Of a stretch of DNA of 64,000 nucleotides, positions 1 to 13,324 are shown piece after piece; positions within the stretch are counted from its first letter, which is position 1; each line of letters begins with the position of its first letter. The notes under the pieces are model-generated. The model was not told where the DNA came from and made no database searches. It saw only the letters and a program-made list of their open reading frames with translations. This DNA is from Hyperoodon ampullatus. Taxonomy: Eukaryota > Chordata > Mammalia > Artiodactyla > Ziphiidae. Where the stretch lies: positions 682,001 through 746,000 of the forward strand of contig CATKHW010000008.1 of NCBI GenBank assembly GCA_949752795.1, written 5' to 3'. A program made the translations under genes and the position numbers.

Positions 1-1739
1 ACTGCCAGTTTGTGAATTGCTGTGCTCCTGAGCTCCATTTTTCAACTCGTTTTTTGTGAGCTGACCGCAAGCCCAAAATTTTGCTTCACGAACTATACTG
101 GTGCCCACCGGGTGGCTGAGACTTTGGTTAATTCTTCTTCCTGCCGGGAAATTAGAGTGACATGTGCCCGTCCAGACGCCTAACAGCTACTCTCTCATTA
201 GTTCTCCGTCTTCACTTACATGCTCTGCAAATTGGCAATGTGTGCGAACCAGGAGGTTAAAGGGGCTGTCTCTCCAAGTTGGGAGATTGATAGTAAAGCT
301 GTTGGAATGTCAAACTGGAGCTCCAGGAGAGGGACAATTAGTTGACTTTTACAAACCTTTCGTATTCAGAGTGTGTCCATTCTCTATGTTTCCCGTACAT
401 GTTATAGCTGGAGTAATATTCCCTTCAACCTGGATATTTGGGTCCCTTGGAATGTGTGCCAAGCATTATTGCTTTAAATGGTCTGCACTTGCTCACAGAA
501 TCTCACCAATCCTCTCAGACCCACGTGTCCAGCCTTATGCCACATCCAGCTGTCCTTTTAGATAGGATCACTCCAGGTTTCCTCAGAGCCCCTGATGGAA
601 TTTTAAAGAATTTCCCTGTTCTTTTGTTTTGTTTTTGAAATTCCTTTCTATAGTGGGTTTGAGCTGATTCTCACAGCCATGTTTATGCCAGTTAGGACAC
701 ACTTGATTCCCTTATGGAGACATATCAATACATAGGCTTTAAGATTTATACTAGTCAGATGTATTCCTCTGCGGGAAATACGGGTTTTTGAGTTCCTTTA
801 ACTGAGGAAAGTTTAGGTCTTGTCTATACCGTATTTGGATTTTGGAACTGTACTTGTACTAATATCAATCTCTGGTTTTATGCATCACCACACCTCTCCT
901 TCCCCCTTAAGAAGGCATAAGGGTGTTTTCTGAATGTGAGACTCTGTTCTCTTTCCTAACTCACTTCATGTGTAGCCATGTTTACAGGACCTTCATAAGT
1001 GATATCTTATGATAAGTTTCTTTTTCTCTGTGACTTATTTTCCTTAGAGTCATCATACCTGAATCCACTCATTTTGCTGCTACTGGCCTTATGACATTGA
1101 TTTCATGGCTGAGAGATATTCCATCGTACGTAAGTACCACAATTTCTTGAACCATTTTTGTCTTTCCTGGGATATTTCAGGTGTACCCAAGTTGAGGTTC
1201 TTGTAAGCAGTGCAGCCCTATATTTTGGGGTGGCTGTGTCTTACTGATTTTCAGTTTTCCCAAGGTATATTCCCTAGACAAGAAGTGCATTTGGCTCTGT
1301 AGCTCTGTTGTTTACTTTTTTGGGGGAACACAATGCATTCTTCCAGAGAGGCAGTTGGCAATTTACATCCCGCCCATCAGCATAACTAGGCTCCCTGTTC
1401 TCCAGGGCATGCGTTGCCTTTCCAGTTTTTACACATTTTGCAGATGTCCCTTTTGTCCAGTGGGAAGTGATACTGCTTTGTAGTGCAGATTTGCATTGCC
1501 CGCTTGCTTGCTTGGCCAAAAAGGGCATATGCATTTTCTCCTGAATATATTCTGGAGAAAACTCATATGCACTTTTTGGCCAAGTGCATCATTGTCGACA
1601 ATGAGCCCCACTTGCTGTGTTTAAAAGGCGATTCCAAAGTACCTCTTGAAATTTGTTTCATGCTATTGTGCCTCGTTTTCAAGTCCGCCTCATTGCCATC
1701 CCTCAAAAGATTTTTGGACAATAGTTGTCGTTCATTACG
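1..1739 (-). repeat. 1.74-kb L1-derived satellite monomer, left array copy 1
   Basis: I set the monomer phase at the motif CTGCCAGTTTGTGAATT, which begins at base 2 here and recurs at 1740 and 3477, giving 1,738- and 1,737-bp periods. From about offset 640 to the end the monomer resembles the 3' end of an antisense L1. It starts with a T-rich TTTTGTTTTG tract that looks like a reversed poly(A) tail and runs through 3' UTR-like sequence into the ORF2 C-terminus. The strand given is that of the L1 sense direction. The first ~640 bp have no origin I recognise. The palindrome lies at 1512-1583. The second half of this copy (about 660-1739) is closest to the second half of the copy at 3477-5213, not to its neighbour. 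Confidence 0.9.
1512..1583. repeat. 72-bp near-palindrome in satellite monomer
   Basis: The two 36-bp arms run from TTGGCCAAAAAGGGC inward to GAATATATTC at the centre and match at 32 of 36 positions. Both arms read GCATATG where most copies read GCGTATG. That shared change falls in a CpG, so independent decay in each arm is possible. No loop separates the arms, so cruciform extrusion is sterically possible. Confidence 0.9.
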
Positions 1740-3476
1740 CTGCCAGTTTTTGAATTGCTGTACCCCAGAGCTCCATTTTTCAACTCGTTTTTTGTAAGCT
1801 GACAGCAAATCCACAATTTTGGTTGAGGACCTGTACTGGTTCCTGGCGGGTGACTGAGACTTTGGTTAATATTTATTCCTTACGGGAAATTAGAGTGACA
1901 TGTGCCAGTCCAAATGCCTAACAGCAACTCTCTCATTGGTTCTCCATCTTACCTTTCATCCTCTGCCAATTGGCAACATGTGAGAATCAGGAGGTTAAAG
2001 GGGCTGTCTTTCCAAGTTGGGAGATTGATAGTAAAGCAGTTGGAAATACAAACTGAAGCAACATGAGAGGGATTATTAGTTGAGTTTTAAAAACTTTTCA
2101 TATTCACAGTGTGTCCATTCTCTATGTTTCCCGTAAATGTTATAGCTGTAGTAGTATTCCCTTCAAGCTGCGGAGTTGGGACCATTGGAATGTGTGCCAC
2201 ACATTATTGCTTTAAATGGTCTGCATTTGCTGACCCAATCTCACCAATCCTCTCAGTCCCAAGTGTCCAGACTTATGCCACATCCAGCTGTCATTGTAGA
2301 TAGGGTCATTACAAGTTTCATCAGAGCCCCTGAAGGAATTGTAAAGAATTTCCCTGTTTTTTTGTTTTGTTTTTGAAATTCCTTTTTATATTGGGTTTGA
2401 TCTGATTCTCACTGCCATGTTTATGCCAGTTAGTACACACTTGATTCCCTTACGGAGACCTATCAATACATATGTTTTAATATTCTTACTAATCAGATAT
2501 ATTCCTCTGTGGGAAATATGGGGTTTTCAGTCCCTTTCACTGAGGAAGGTGTAGGGATTGACTCTTCCATAGTTGGTTTTGGGAATGGTACATGTACTAA
2601 TATCAAACTCTGGTTTTATGCATCACCCCACCTCTCCTTCCCACTTAAGCAGGCATAAGAGTGTTTTCTAAATGTGAGACTCAGTTCTCTTTCCTAACTC
2701 AGTTCATGTGTAGCCATGTTTACAGGACCTTCATAAGTGATATCTTATGATAAGTTTCTTTTTCTCTGTGACTTATTTCACTTAGAATCATCGTACCTGA
2801 ATCCAATCATTTTGCTGCTACTGGCTTTATGACATTGATTTCATGGCTGAGGGATATTCCATCGTACGTATGTACCACAATTTCTTGAACCCTTTTTGTC
2901 TTTCCTGGGATATTTCAGGTGTACCCAAGTTGAGGTTCTTGTAAGCAGTGCAGCCCTAAATTTTGGGTGGCACTGTCTTATTGATTTTCAGTTTTCCCAA
3001 GGTATATTCCCCTGACTGGAAGTGCCCTTGGCTCTGTAGCTCTGTTGTTTACTTGTTTTAGGGAACATAATGCACTCCGCCAGAGAGGCAGTTGGCATTT
3101 TACATCCCGCCCATCAGCATAACTAGGCTCCCTGTTCTCCAGGGCCTGAGTTCCCTTTCTAGTTTTTACACATTTTGCGGATTTCCCTTTTGTCCGGTGG
3201 GAAGTGATACTGCTTTGTAGTGCAGATTTGCATTGCCCGCTTGCTTGCTCGGCCAAAAAGGGCGTATGAGTTTTCTCCTGAATATATTCAGGAGAAAAGT
3301 CATACGCACTTTTTGGCCCATTGCATCATTGTCGAATTTGTGCCCCTCTTACTGTGCTTTAAAGGCGATTCCAATTTACCTCTTGAAATCTGTTTCCTGC
3401 TATTCTGGCTCGCTTTCAAGTCCACCTTGTTGCCTTCCCTCAACATATTTTTGGACGATAGTTTTCCTCTGTTACT
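1740..3476 (-). repeat. 1.74-kb L1-derived satellite monomer, left array copy 2
   Basis: This is a full monomer of 1,737 bp. Its opening stretch (CCAGAGCTCC, GTAAGCTGACAGC, a CCTGGCGGGTGACTG variant) is shared with the copy that starts at 5214, two monomers away. The palindrome lies at 3249-3320. Short frames on both strands recur at the same offset in other copies, and I treat them as repeat by-products. Confidence 0.92.
3249..3320. repeat. 72-bp near-palindrome in satellite monomer
   Basis: The arms match at 33 of 36 positions around GAATATATTC. Both arms have A after GTATG where the common form has C, which is a paired change outside a CpG on that strand. The flanking ends read TCGGCC and GGCCCA, so the outermost bases no longer pair. 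Confidence 0.88.
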
Positions 3477-5213
3477 CTGCCCGTTTGTGAATTGCTGTGC
3501 CCCTGAGCTCCATTTTTCAACTCGTTTTTTGTGAGCTGAACGCAAGTCCAAAATTTTGGTTCAGGACCTATACTGGTTCCCGGCGGGTGGCTGAGACTTT
3601 GGCTAATACTTCTTCGTGCCAGGAGATTACAGTGACTAATGCCAGTCCAAATGCCTAACAGCTACTCTCTCATTGGTTGTCCATCTTCCCTTTCATCCTC
3701 CGCCAAATTGGCAACATGTGAGAAACAGGAGGTTAAAGGGGGGGCTGTGTCTCTAAGTTGGGAGATTGATAGTAAGGCATTTGGAAATTCAAATCGGAGC
3801 ACCAGGAAAGGGACTATTAGTTGAGTTTTAGAAACCTTTCTTATTCACAGTGTGTCCATTCTCTAGGTTTCCCGTACATGTTATAGATGTATTAATATTC
3901 CCTTCAACCTGGAGAGTTGGGACCCTTGGAATGTGTGCCACACATTATTGCTCTAAATGGTCTGTATTTGCTCACCGAATCTCACCAATCCTCTCAGTCC
4001 CAAGTGTCCAGCCTTATGCCACACCAGCTGTCATTATAGATAGTATCATTCCAGGTTTCATCAGAGCCCCTGAAGGAATTTTAAAGAATTTCCCTGCTTT
4101 TTGTTTTGTTATTGAAATACCTCCTTAGTGGGTTTGAGCTGATTCTCACTGCCATGTTTATGCCAGTCTTGACACACTTGATTACCTTATGGAGACATAT
4201 TGATACATAGGTTTTAAGATTTATACTAGTCAGATGTATTCCTCTGTGGGAAATATGGGGTTTTGAGTTCCTTTAACTCAGTAAACTTTAGGTCTTGTCT
4301 ATTCCGTATTTGGATTTTGGAACAGTACCTGTACTAATATCAATCTCTGGTTTTATGCATCACCACACCTCTCCTTCCCCCTTAAGAAGGCATAAGGGTG
4401 TTTTCTGAATGTGAGACTCTGTTCTCTTTCCTAACTCACTTCATGTGTAGCCATGTTTACAGGACCTTCATAAGTGATATCTTATGATAAGTTTCTTATT
4501 CTCTGTGACTTATTTTCCTTATAATCATCATACCTGAATCCACTCATTTTGCTGCTACTGGCCTTATGACATTGATTTCATGGCTGAGAGATATTCCATC
4601 GTACGTAAGTACCACAATTTCTTGAACCATTTTTGTCTTTCCTGGGATATTTCAGGTGTACCCAAGTTGAGGTTCTTGTAAGCAGTGCAGCCCTAAATTT
4701 TGGGGTGGCTCTGTCTTATTGATTTTCAGTTTTCCCAAGGTATATGCCCTAGACTGGAAGTGCACTTGGCTCTGTAGCTCTGTTGTTTACTTTTTTTGGG
4801 GAACACAATGCATTCTTCCAGAGAGGCAGTTGGCAATTTACATCCCGCCCATCAGCATAACTAGGCTCCCTGTTCTCCAGGTCCTGTGTTGCCTTTCTAG
4901 TTTTACACATTTTGCGGATGTCCCTTTTGTCCGGTGGGAAGTGATACTGCTTTGTAGTGCAGATTTGCATTGCCCGCTTGCTTGCTTGGCCAAAAAGGGC
5001 ATATGCATTTTCTCCTGAATATATTATGGAGAAAACTCATATGCACTTTTTGGCCAAGTGCATCATTGTTGACAATGAGCCCTTCTTGCTGTGCTTAAAA
5101 GGCGATTCCAAAGTACCTCTTGAAATTTGTTTCATGCTATTGTGTATCGTTTTCAAGTCCACCTCTTTTCCATCCCTCAAAAGATTTTTGAACTATAGTT
5201 GTCATTCGTTACC
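3477..5213 (-). repeat. 1.74-kb L1-derived satellite monomer, left array copy 3
   Basis: This is a full monomer of 1,737 bp. From about 4140 onward it carries the variants of copy 1, for example GGGGAACACAATGCATTCTTCC near 4798 as near 1322. The first part differs. The palindrome lies at 4986-5057. Copies 1 and 3 therefore pair as one class and copies 2 and 4 as another. Confidence 0.92.
4986..5057. repeat. 72-bp near-palindrome in satellite monomer
   Basis: The arms match at 31 of 36 positions. It carries the GCATATG form in both arms, like the copy at 1512-1583, which supports the pairing of monomers 1 and 3. Two of its mismatches lie next to the centre (TATTATGG for TATTCAGG). Confidence 0.87.
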
Positions 5214-6222
5214 CTTCCAGTTTTTGAATTTCTGTGCCCCAGAGCTCCATTTTTCAACTCGTTTTTTGTAAGCTGACAGCAAATCCACAATTTTGGTTGA
5301 GGACCTGTACTGGTTCCTGGCGGGTGACTGAGACTTTCGTTAATATTTCTTCCTGACGGGAAATTAGAGTGACATGTGCCAGTCCAAATGCCTAACAGCT
5401 ACTCTCTCATTGGTTCTCCCTCTTCCCTTTCATCCTCTGCCAAATTGGCAACCTGTGCGAAACAGGAGGTTAAAGGGTCTGTCTCTCCAAGTTGGGAGAT
5501 TGATAGTAAAGCAGTTCGAAACTCAAACTGGAGCACCAGGATAGGGACTATTAGTTGAGTTTTAGAATCCTTTAGTATTCACACAGTTTCCCTTCTCTAC
5601 GTTTCCCATACATGTTATAACTGTAGTGATATTCCCTTTTACCTCTCGACTTGGGACCCATGGAATTGGTGGAATGCATTATTGCTTTAAACGGTCTGCA
5701 TTTTCTCATCCAATCTCACCAATCCTCTCAGTCCCAAGTGTCCAGCCTTATGTCGCATCCAGCTGTCATTTTAGATAGGGTCATTCCAGGTTTCATCAGA
5801 ACACCTGAAGTAATTGTGTTAGAATTTCGCTGTTTTTTGTTTTGTTTTTGAAATTCATTTATATAATGAGGTTGAGCTGATATTCACTGACATGTTTATG
5901 CCAGTCTAGACACACTTGATTCACTTATGGATACATATCAATACGTAGGTGTTAAGATTCTTACTAGTCAGATATATTCCTCTGCGGGAATAGGGCTGTT
6001 GAGTCCCGTTCAGTGAGGAAGGAGTAGGTCTTGTCTCTTCTGTATTTGGATTATGCAACGGTACCTGTGCTAATATCAAACTCTGGTTTTGTTCATCTCC
6101 CCACCTCTCCTTTCCCCTTAAGCAGGCATAAGTAAGTTTTCTAAATGTGAGACTCTGTTCTCTTTCCTAATTCTGTTCATGTGTAGCCATGTTTACATTT
6201 CCTTCATAAGTGATATCTTATT
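5214..6222 (-). repeat. 1.74-kb satellite monomer, cut by the minisatellite
   Basis: The monomer runs for 1,009 bp and stops after CATAAGTGATATCTTAT, at offset 1009. Intact copies continue with GATAAGTTTC. Up to about 5570 it matches the homogeneous copy at 1740. After that it carries variants of the diverged subfamily seen right of the minisatellite: GTTGAGTCCCGTTCA near 6000 (also near 38070), and a GTGTTAGAATTTCG variant near 5815 (compare 37877). The offset ~1511 palindrome is absent because that part is missing. Confidence 0.9.
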
Positions 6223-6603
6223 TCCGAATGCTCCACGGCTCTTGTCATCATAATGCTCCATGATGTTCGTCATCACAATTATCCATGGCCTTCTCATCAC
6301 AATGCTCCACCGTCTTGACATCACATTGCTCCATGCCCTGGTCATCACAATGCTCCATGTCCCTTGTCATCACAATTCTCCACCTCTTTGTCATCACAAT
6401 GCTCGATGACACTTCTCATCACAATGTTAAATGCTTTTGTCATCACAATTCTCCATGCACTTGTCATCGCAATGCTCCCTGACCCATGTCATAGCAAGCT
6501 CCATATGCTTGTCATCACAATGCTTCATAACATTGTTATAAAAATTCTCAATGTCCCTTGTCATCACAATGCTGCATGCCAATGTCATCACAATGCTCCA
6601 TGA

Positions 6604-7260
6604 CACTTGTCATCACAATGCTCTAAGCCCTTGTCATCACAATACTCCATGCCCTTGTCATCACAATGCTCCATGACCTCTGTCATCACAATGTTTCCTG
6701 ACACCTGTCATCACAATGCTCCAAGCCCCTTTTCAGTACAGTGCTCCATGATGCTCATCATCACAATTACCCAAGGTCTTCTCATCACAATGCTTCAGGG
6801 TTTTACCATCACAATGCTCCATGCCCTGGTCATCTCAATGCTCCATGTCCCTTGTCATCACAATTCTCCACGTCCTTATCATCACAATGCTCCTTGACAC
6901 TTCTCACAATGTTATATGCTCTTGTCATCACAATTCTGCATGCGCTTGTCATCACAATGCACCAGGACCCCTGTCATAGCAAGCCCCATGCGCTTGTCAT
7001 CACAATGTTTCAAGACCAGGTCATTAAAATTCTCAATGGCCGTTGTCATCACAATGATCCATGCCCTTGTCATCACAAAGCTCCTTTACCTTTGTCATCA
7101 CAATCCTCCATGACACTTGGCATCACAATGCTCCATGTCATTGGCATCACAATGGAACATGACATATGTCATCACAATGCTCCCTGACACCTATCTTAAC
7201 AATAATCCATGACGTTGTCATCACAATGCTCCATGCCATTGTCATCACAATGCTCTATGA
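6604..7260. repeat. Higher-order repeat copy 1 (about 660 bp)
   Basis: This block of about 27 minisatellite units is followed by a nearly identical block beginning at 7261. The order of variant units is the same, including CAGTACAGTGCTCCATGATG, a CTTCAGGGTTTTACCATC unit and a GGCATCACAATGGAACATG unit. It is 657 bp long, 3 bp shorter than the next copy because of a small gap near 6903. Confidence 0.88.
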
Positions 7261-7920
7261 CACTTGTCATCACAATGCTCCAAGCCCTTGTCATCACAAC
7301 ACTCCATGCCCTTGTCATCACAATGCTCCATGACCTCTGTCATCACAATGTTCCCTGACACCTGTCATCACAATGTTCCATGCCCCTTGTCAGTACAGTG
7401 CTCCATGATGCTCTTCATTACAATTACCCAAGGTCTTCTCATCACAATGCTTCAGGGTTTTACCATCACAATGCTCCATGCCCTGGTCATCTCAATGCTC
7501 CATGTCCCTTGTCATCACAATTCTCCACATCCTTATCATCACAATGCTCCTTGACATTTCTCCTCACAATGTTATATGCTCTTGTCATCACAATTCTGCA
7601 TGAACTTGTCATCACTATTCTCCAGGACCCTTGTCATAGCAAGCTCCATGCGATTTTCATCACAATGTTTCAAGACCTGGTCATTAAAATTCTCAATGGC
7701 CCTTGTCATCACAATGATCCATGCCCTTGTCATCACAAAGCTCCTTTACCTTTGTCATCACAATCCTCCATGACACTTGGCATCACAATGCTCCATGTCA
7801 TTGGCATCACAATGGAACATGACAAATGTCATCACAATGCTCCCTGACACATATCTTAACAATAATCCATGACGTTGTCATCACAATGCTCCATGCCATT
7901 GTCATCACAATGCTCCATGA
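7261..7920. repeat. Higher-order repeat copy 2 (660 bp)
   Basis: This is the second copy of the block at 6604, with the same succession of variant units and only scattered substitutions. The next block begins at 7921 with the same CACTTGTCATCACAATGCTC start, exactly 660 bp on. Confidence 0.9.
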
Positions 7921-8130
7921 CACTTGTCATCACAATGCTCCAAGCACTTGTCATCACAATACTCCATGCCCTTGTCATCACAATGCTCCATGACCTCTGT
8001 CATCACAATGTTCCCTGACACCAGTCATCACAATGCTCCATGACCCTTGTCAGTACAGTGCTCCATGATGCTCGTCATCACAATTACCCAAGGTCTTCTC
8101 ATCACAATGCTTCAGGGTTTTACCATCAAA
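7921..8130. repeat. Higher-order repeat copy 3, partial
   Basis: This third copy of the 660-bp block follows the other two through the CTTCAGGGTTTTACCATC unit near 8111. It then departs into units of a different order. The right limit is approximate. Confidence 0.75.
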
Positions 8131-11100
8131 ATGCTCCATGCCCCTGTCATCACAATGTTCCATGCCCTTGACATCCCAATGCTCCATGGCCGCTGTCATG
8201 ACAATGCTCCGTGACTCCATTCATCACAATGCTTCATGATCTTTGTGATCACAATGGTCAGTGCCCTCATCATCACAAGGCTCTGTGACCTGTCACCACA
8301 ATGCTCCATGAACTTTTCATCACAATGCTCCATGACCCTTGTCATCACAATGCTCCATGGCTTTCTCAGCACAATACGCAAAGACACTTGTCATCACAAT
8401 GCTCCATGTGCTTGTCAACACAATGCTCCACCAGCTTGTCATCACAATGCTCCCTGCACTTCTCATCATAATGCTCTGTCACCACTGATATCACACAGTT
8501 CCATAACTAGTCATCACAATACTCCCTCACCCTTCTCATCACAATGTCCCATGACCCCTGTCATCACAATACTACATGCACTTATCATCACAGTGCTCCA
8601 TGACCCCTGACCTCAAAATGCTCCATAACACATGTCATCAAAATGCTCCATAACATTTGTCATCACAAAGTTCAGTGACCCTTGGCATCACAATGCTCCA
8701 TGTCATTGTCATCACAATGCTCCAGGAAACTTCTCATCACATTGCTCCATGCCCTTGTCATCACAATGTTCGATGCCCTTCTCATAACAATGCTCCATGC
8801 CCTTGTCATTACAGTCCTCCATGAACCCTGTATCACAGTGTTCCAGGCATTTCTCATCACAGTGCTCCAGTCCCACTCTCATCACAATAATCCATGAAAC
8901 TTTTCAGACCAATGCCCCATGGCATTGCCAACACAATGCTCCATTACCACTGTCATAACAATGCTCCATTATCCAAGTCATCAAAATGTTCCACAGCCTT
9001 GTCATCACAAGGCTCCATGACCGTTGTCATCACAAGGCTCCATACACATGAAATCACAATGCTCCATGTCCTTGTCATCACAAAGCTCCATGATGCATGT
9101 CTTCAGAATGCTCCATGGATTTCTCATTACAATGCACCATTCCCTTGTCATCACAATGCTCCATGACACCTGTCATCACAATGCTCCGTGACTCCAGTCA
9201 TCACAATGCTTCATGACCTTTGTCATCACAATGGTCCATGCCCTGGTCACACAAGGCTCTGTGATGTTTGTCACCACAATGCTCCATGCCCTTGTCATCA
9301 TAATGCTCCATACACACTGTGATCACAATAATCCATGAAAATTGTCAGACCAATGATCCATGCCCTCTTCACACGAGGCTCTGTGATCTTTGTCACCACA
9401 ATGCTCCATGAACTTTTCTTCACAATGCTCTGTGTCCCTTGTCATCACAATGCTCCATGCCTTTGTCAGCACAATGCTCCATGACACTTGTCATCACAAG
9501 GCACCATGGCCCTCTCATCACAATGCTCCAGGACCTTCTCATTGCATTGCTCCATTCCTTTCTCATCACAATGCTCCATGACCCCTGTCATCACAGTACT
9601 CCATGAATATTTTCAGCCCAATGCTCCATGACTTTCTCATCACAATGCTCCATGACCCATGTCATCACAATGCTACATGACCACAGCTATCAAAATGATC
9701 CATGCCACTTGTCATCAGAATATTCCATGCGCTTGTCATCCCCATTCTCCATGACCCCTGTAATCACAATGGTCCTTGACACTTGTTGTCACATAGCTCC
9801 ATGACACTTGTCATCACGGTGCTCCATGCCTTTGTCAGCAAAATGATACAAGACCTTGTCATCACAATGCTCCATTCACTTGTCCTCACAATTCTCCATT
9901 ACCTGTGTCATCACAATCCTCCATGAACTTTGGGATCACACTGCTTCATGCCCTTGTCATCACAATGCTCCATGATTCTTGAAATAAAAATGATCCATGA
10001 CCTCTCTCATCACTATGCTCCAAACACTTGTGATCACAATGTTCCATAACACTTGTCATCACAACGCTCCATAACACTTGTCATCACAACGCTCCATGAT
10101 GCCTGTCATCACAATAATCCATGCCCTTGTCATCACAATGCTCCATGAACTTTGTCATCACAATGCTCCATGAACTTTGTCATCACAATGCTCAATACAC
10201 TTGTCATCACAATGCTCCCTGACACTTTTCCTCAGAATGCTCATTGAACCCTGTCTTGAAAAGGCTCCATGCCTTTTTCATCAAAATGCTCCATGCCCTT
10301 TTTCTCACAATGCTCCATGCCATTGTCATCATAATACTCCACAAGGTTGTCATCAGAATGCTCCAAGACCCCTGTCATCACAATGCTCCATGACCCCTCT
10401 CATCACAATGCTCCATGACCCATGTCATCACAATGCTCCATGAAACCTGACAACACAATGATCCGGGACTTTTGTCATCAAAATGTTCCATGACCCTTGT
10501 CATCACAATGATCCATTCCCTTGTCATCATAATGCTCCATTACCTTTGTCATCACAATGCTCCCAGCCCTTGTCATCACAATTCTCCATTACATTTGTCA
10601 TCACATTTCTCCATGACACTTGGCATCACAATGCTCATTGCCATTGTCATCACAATGCACCGTGACATATGTCACCACAATGCTCCCTGACACCTTTCTT
10701 CACAATAATCAATGACCTTGTCATCACAATGCTCCATGCGCTAGTTATCACAATGTGCCATGCCCTCTGTCATCACAATAATCCATGAAACATGTCAGAC
10801 CAATGTGTCATGCCCTCTCTCACCACAATAATCCATGAAACATGTCTGACCAATGTTCCATGCCCCTTTCATCCCAATTCTCCATGCCCTTTTCATCACA
10901 ATGCACCATGAACCCTGTCATCACAATGCTCAGTGACTCCAGTCATCACAATGCTTCATGACATTTGTCATCACAATGTTCCATGCTACTTTTCATCTCA
11001 ATGCTGAATGAACCCTGTCATCACAATGCACCATGCCCATCATCATAATGCTTCATGCTATTGTCATCACAATGAAATCAACATTCTCCATGACCTCTGA

Positions 11101-13324
11101 CACCAAAATGCCCCAAACCCTTGTGATCACAATTTTCCATAACACTTGGCATCACAACGCCCCATTACGCTCGTCATCACAATTATCCATGGTCTTCTCA
11201 TCACAATGCTCCATGACCTTTGTCATCACAATGCTCAATACACTTGTCATCTCAATTCTCCCTGACACTTGTCCTCAGTATGCTCCTTGAACCCTGTCAT
11301 GACAAGGCTCCATGCATTTTTCATCGCAATGATCTATGCCCTTTTCATCACAATGCTCCAAGACCCCGGTAATCACAATGCTCCATGTGCTTGTCTTCAC
11401 AAAGCTGCATGACGCATGCCATCACAAAGCTCCATGGCCTTCTCATCACCATGCTCCATGCCCTTGTCATCTCAATGCTCCAAGACCCCATTAATTACAA
11501 TGCTCCATGCCGCTTTTCATCAGAATGCTCCATGAGAATTGTCATCACAAAACTGCATGGTCTTCTCAGCACAATGCTCCAGGACATTGTCATCACAATG
11601 CTCCATTCCCTTGTCATCACAATGCTCCATGACCCCTGACATCACAATACTCCATGAACATTTTCAGCCCAATGATCCATGACCTTCTCATCACAATGCA
11701 CCATGACCCCTGTCATCACAATGCTCCATGACCACTGTCATCCCCGCGCTCCATGACCCCTCACAACACAATGATCCGGGACTGTTGTCATCAAAAATCT
11801 CCATGATACTTGTCATCACAATGATCCATGCCCTTGTCATCCCAATGCTCCATGACATCTTTAATCAGAATATTCTGTGACGCTTGTCATCACAATGCTC
11901 CATGACCCTTGTGATCACAGTGCTCCATGACCCCTGTAATCACAATTCTCCATGAACATTTTTAGCCCAATGCTCCATGAACGTCTCATCACAATGCTCC
12001 AAGACCCCTGTAATCACAATGCTCCATGCCCCTTTTCATCTCCGTGCTCCATGAACCCTGTCATCACAATGAACCATGCCCATCATCATAATGTTTCATG
12101 CTATTTTCATTACAATGAAATCAAAATGCTCCATGACCTCTGTCATCACAATGTTCCAAACCCTTGTGACCACAGTGTTCCATAAAACATGTCATCACAA
12201 TGCCCCATGATGCTCTACATCACAATTATCCATGGTCTTCTCATCACAATTCTCCATGACCTTTGTCATCACAATGTTCAATACACTTGTCATCACAATG
12301 CTCCGTGACACTTGTCGTCATTATGCTCCTTGAACCCAGTCATGACAAGGCTCCATGCCTTTTTCATCACAATGATCCATCCCCTTTTCTTCACAATGTT
12401 CCAAGACCCATGTAATCACAATTCTCCATGCCCCTTTTCATCAGAATGCTCCATGAGACTCGTCAACACAAGGCTCCAATGTTTTCTTATCACAAAGCTT
12501 CAGTACCTTGTCATCAAAATGCTCCATTCCCTTGTCATCACAATGTTCCATGACCCACGCCTTCACAATACTCCATGAATATTTTTAGCCCAATGCTCTA
12601 TGACTTTCTCATCACAATGCTCCATGAACCTGTCATCACAATGCTCCATTACCACTGTCATCACAATGCTCCATGACCGCTGACAACACAATGATCCGGG
12701 ACTCTTGTCATCAAAATGCTCCATGACCCTTGTCATCACGATGATCCATGCCCTTGTCATCCCAATGCTCCATGACCCCTGTAATCACAATGCTCCGTGA
12801 CGCTTGTCATCACAGTGCTCAATGATACTTGTCAGCAAAATGCTCCATGCCTTTGTCAGCAAAATGCTTCATGACATTGTCATCACAATGCTCCATGCAC
12901 TTGACATCACAATACTCCGTTCCAATTGTCATCAAAATCCTCGGTGAACCTTGGGTTCACATTGCTTCATGCCCTTGTCATCACAATGCTCCATGCCCCT
13001 TGAAATGAAAATGATCCATGACCTCTGTCATCACAATGCTCCAAACCCTTGTGATCACAATGTTCCATAACACTTGTCATCACAACGTTCCATGATGCCT
13101 GTCATCACAATGCTGCATGAAATTTGGCATCAAAATGCTCAATACACTTGTCATCACAATGCTCCCTGACACTTGTCGTCAGAATGCTCCTTGAAACCTG
13201 TCATGAAAAGGTTCCATGCCTTTTTCATCACAATGCTCCATGCCCTTTTCATCACAGTGCTCCATGCCAGTGTCATCAGAATACTCCACAAGCTTGTCAT
13301 CAGACTGCTACATGACCCCTGTCA

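Noticed and set aside
1512..1583. The palindrome as a transcription terminator or a tRNA-like structure
   Set aside because: It has perfect dyad symmetry with no loop, no A/B-box or cloverleaf, and the organism is a eukaryote, so a bacterial-type terminator makes no sense.
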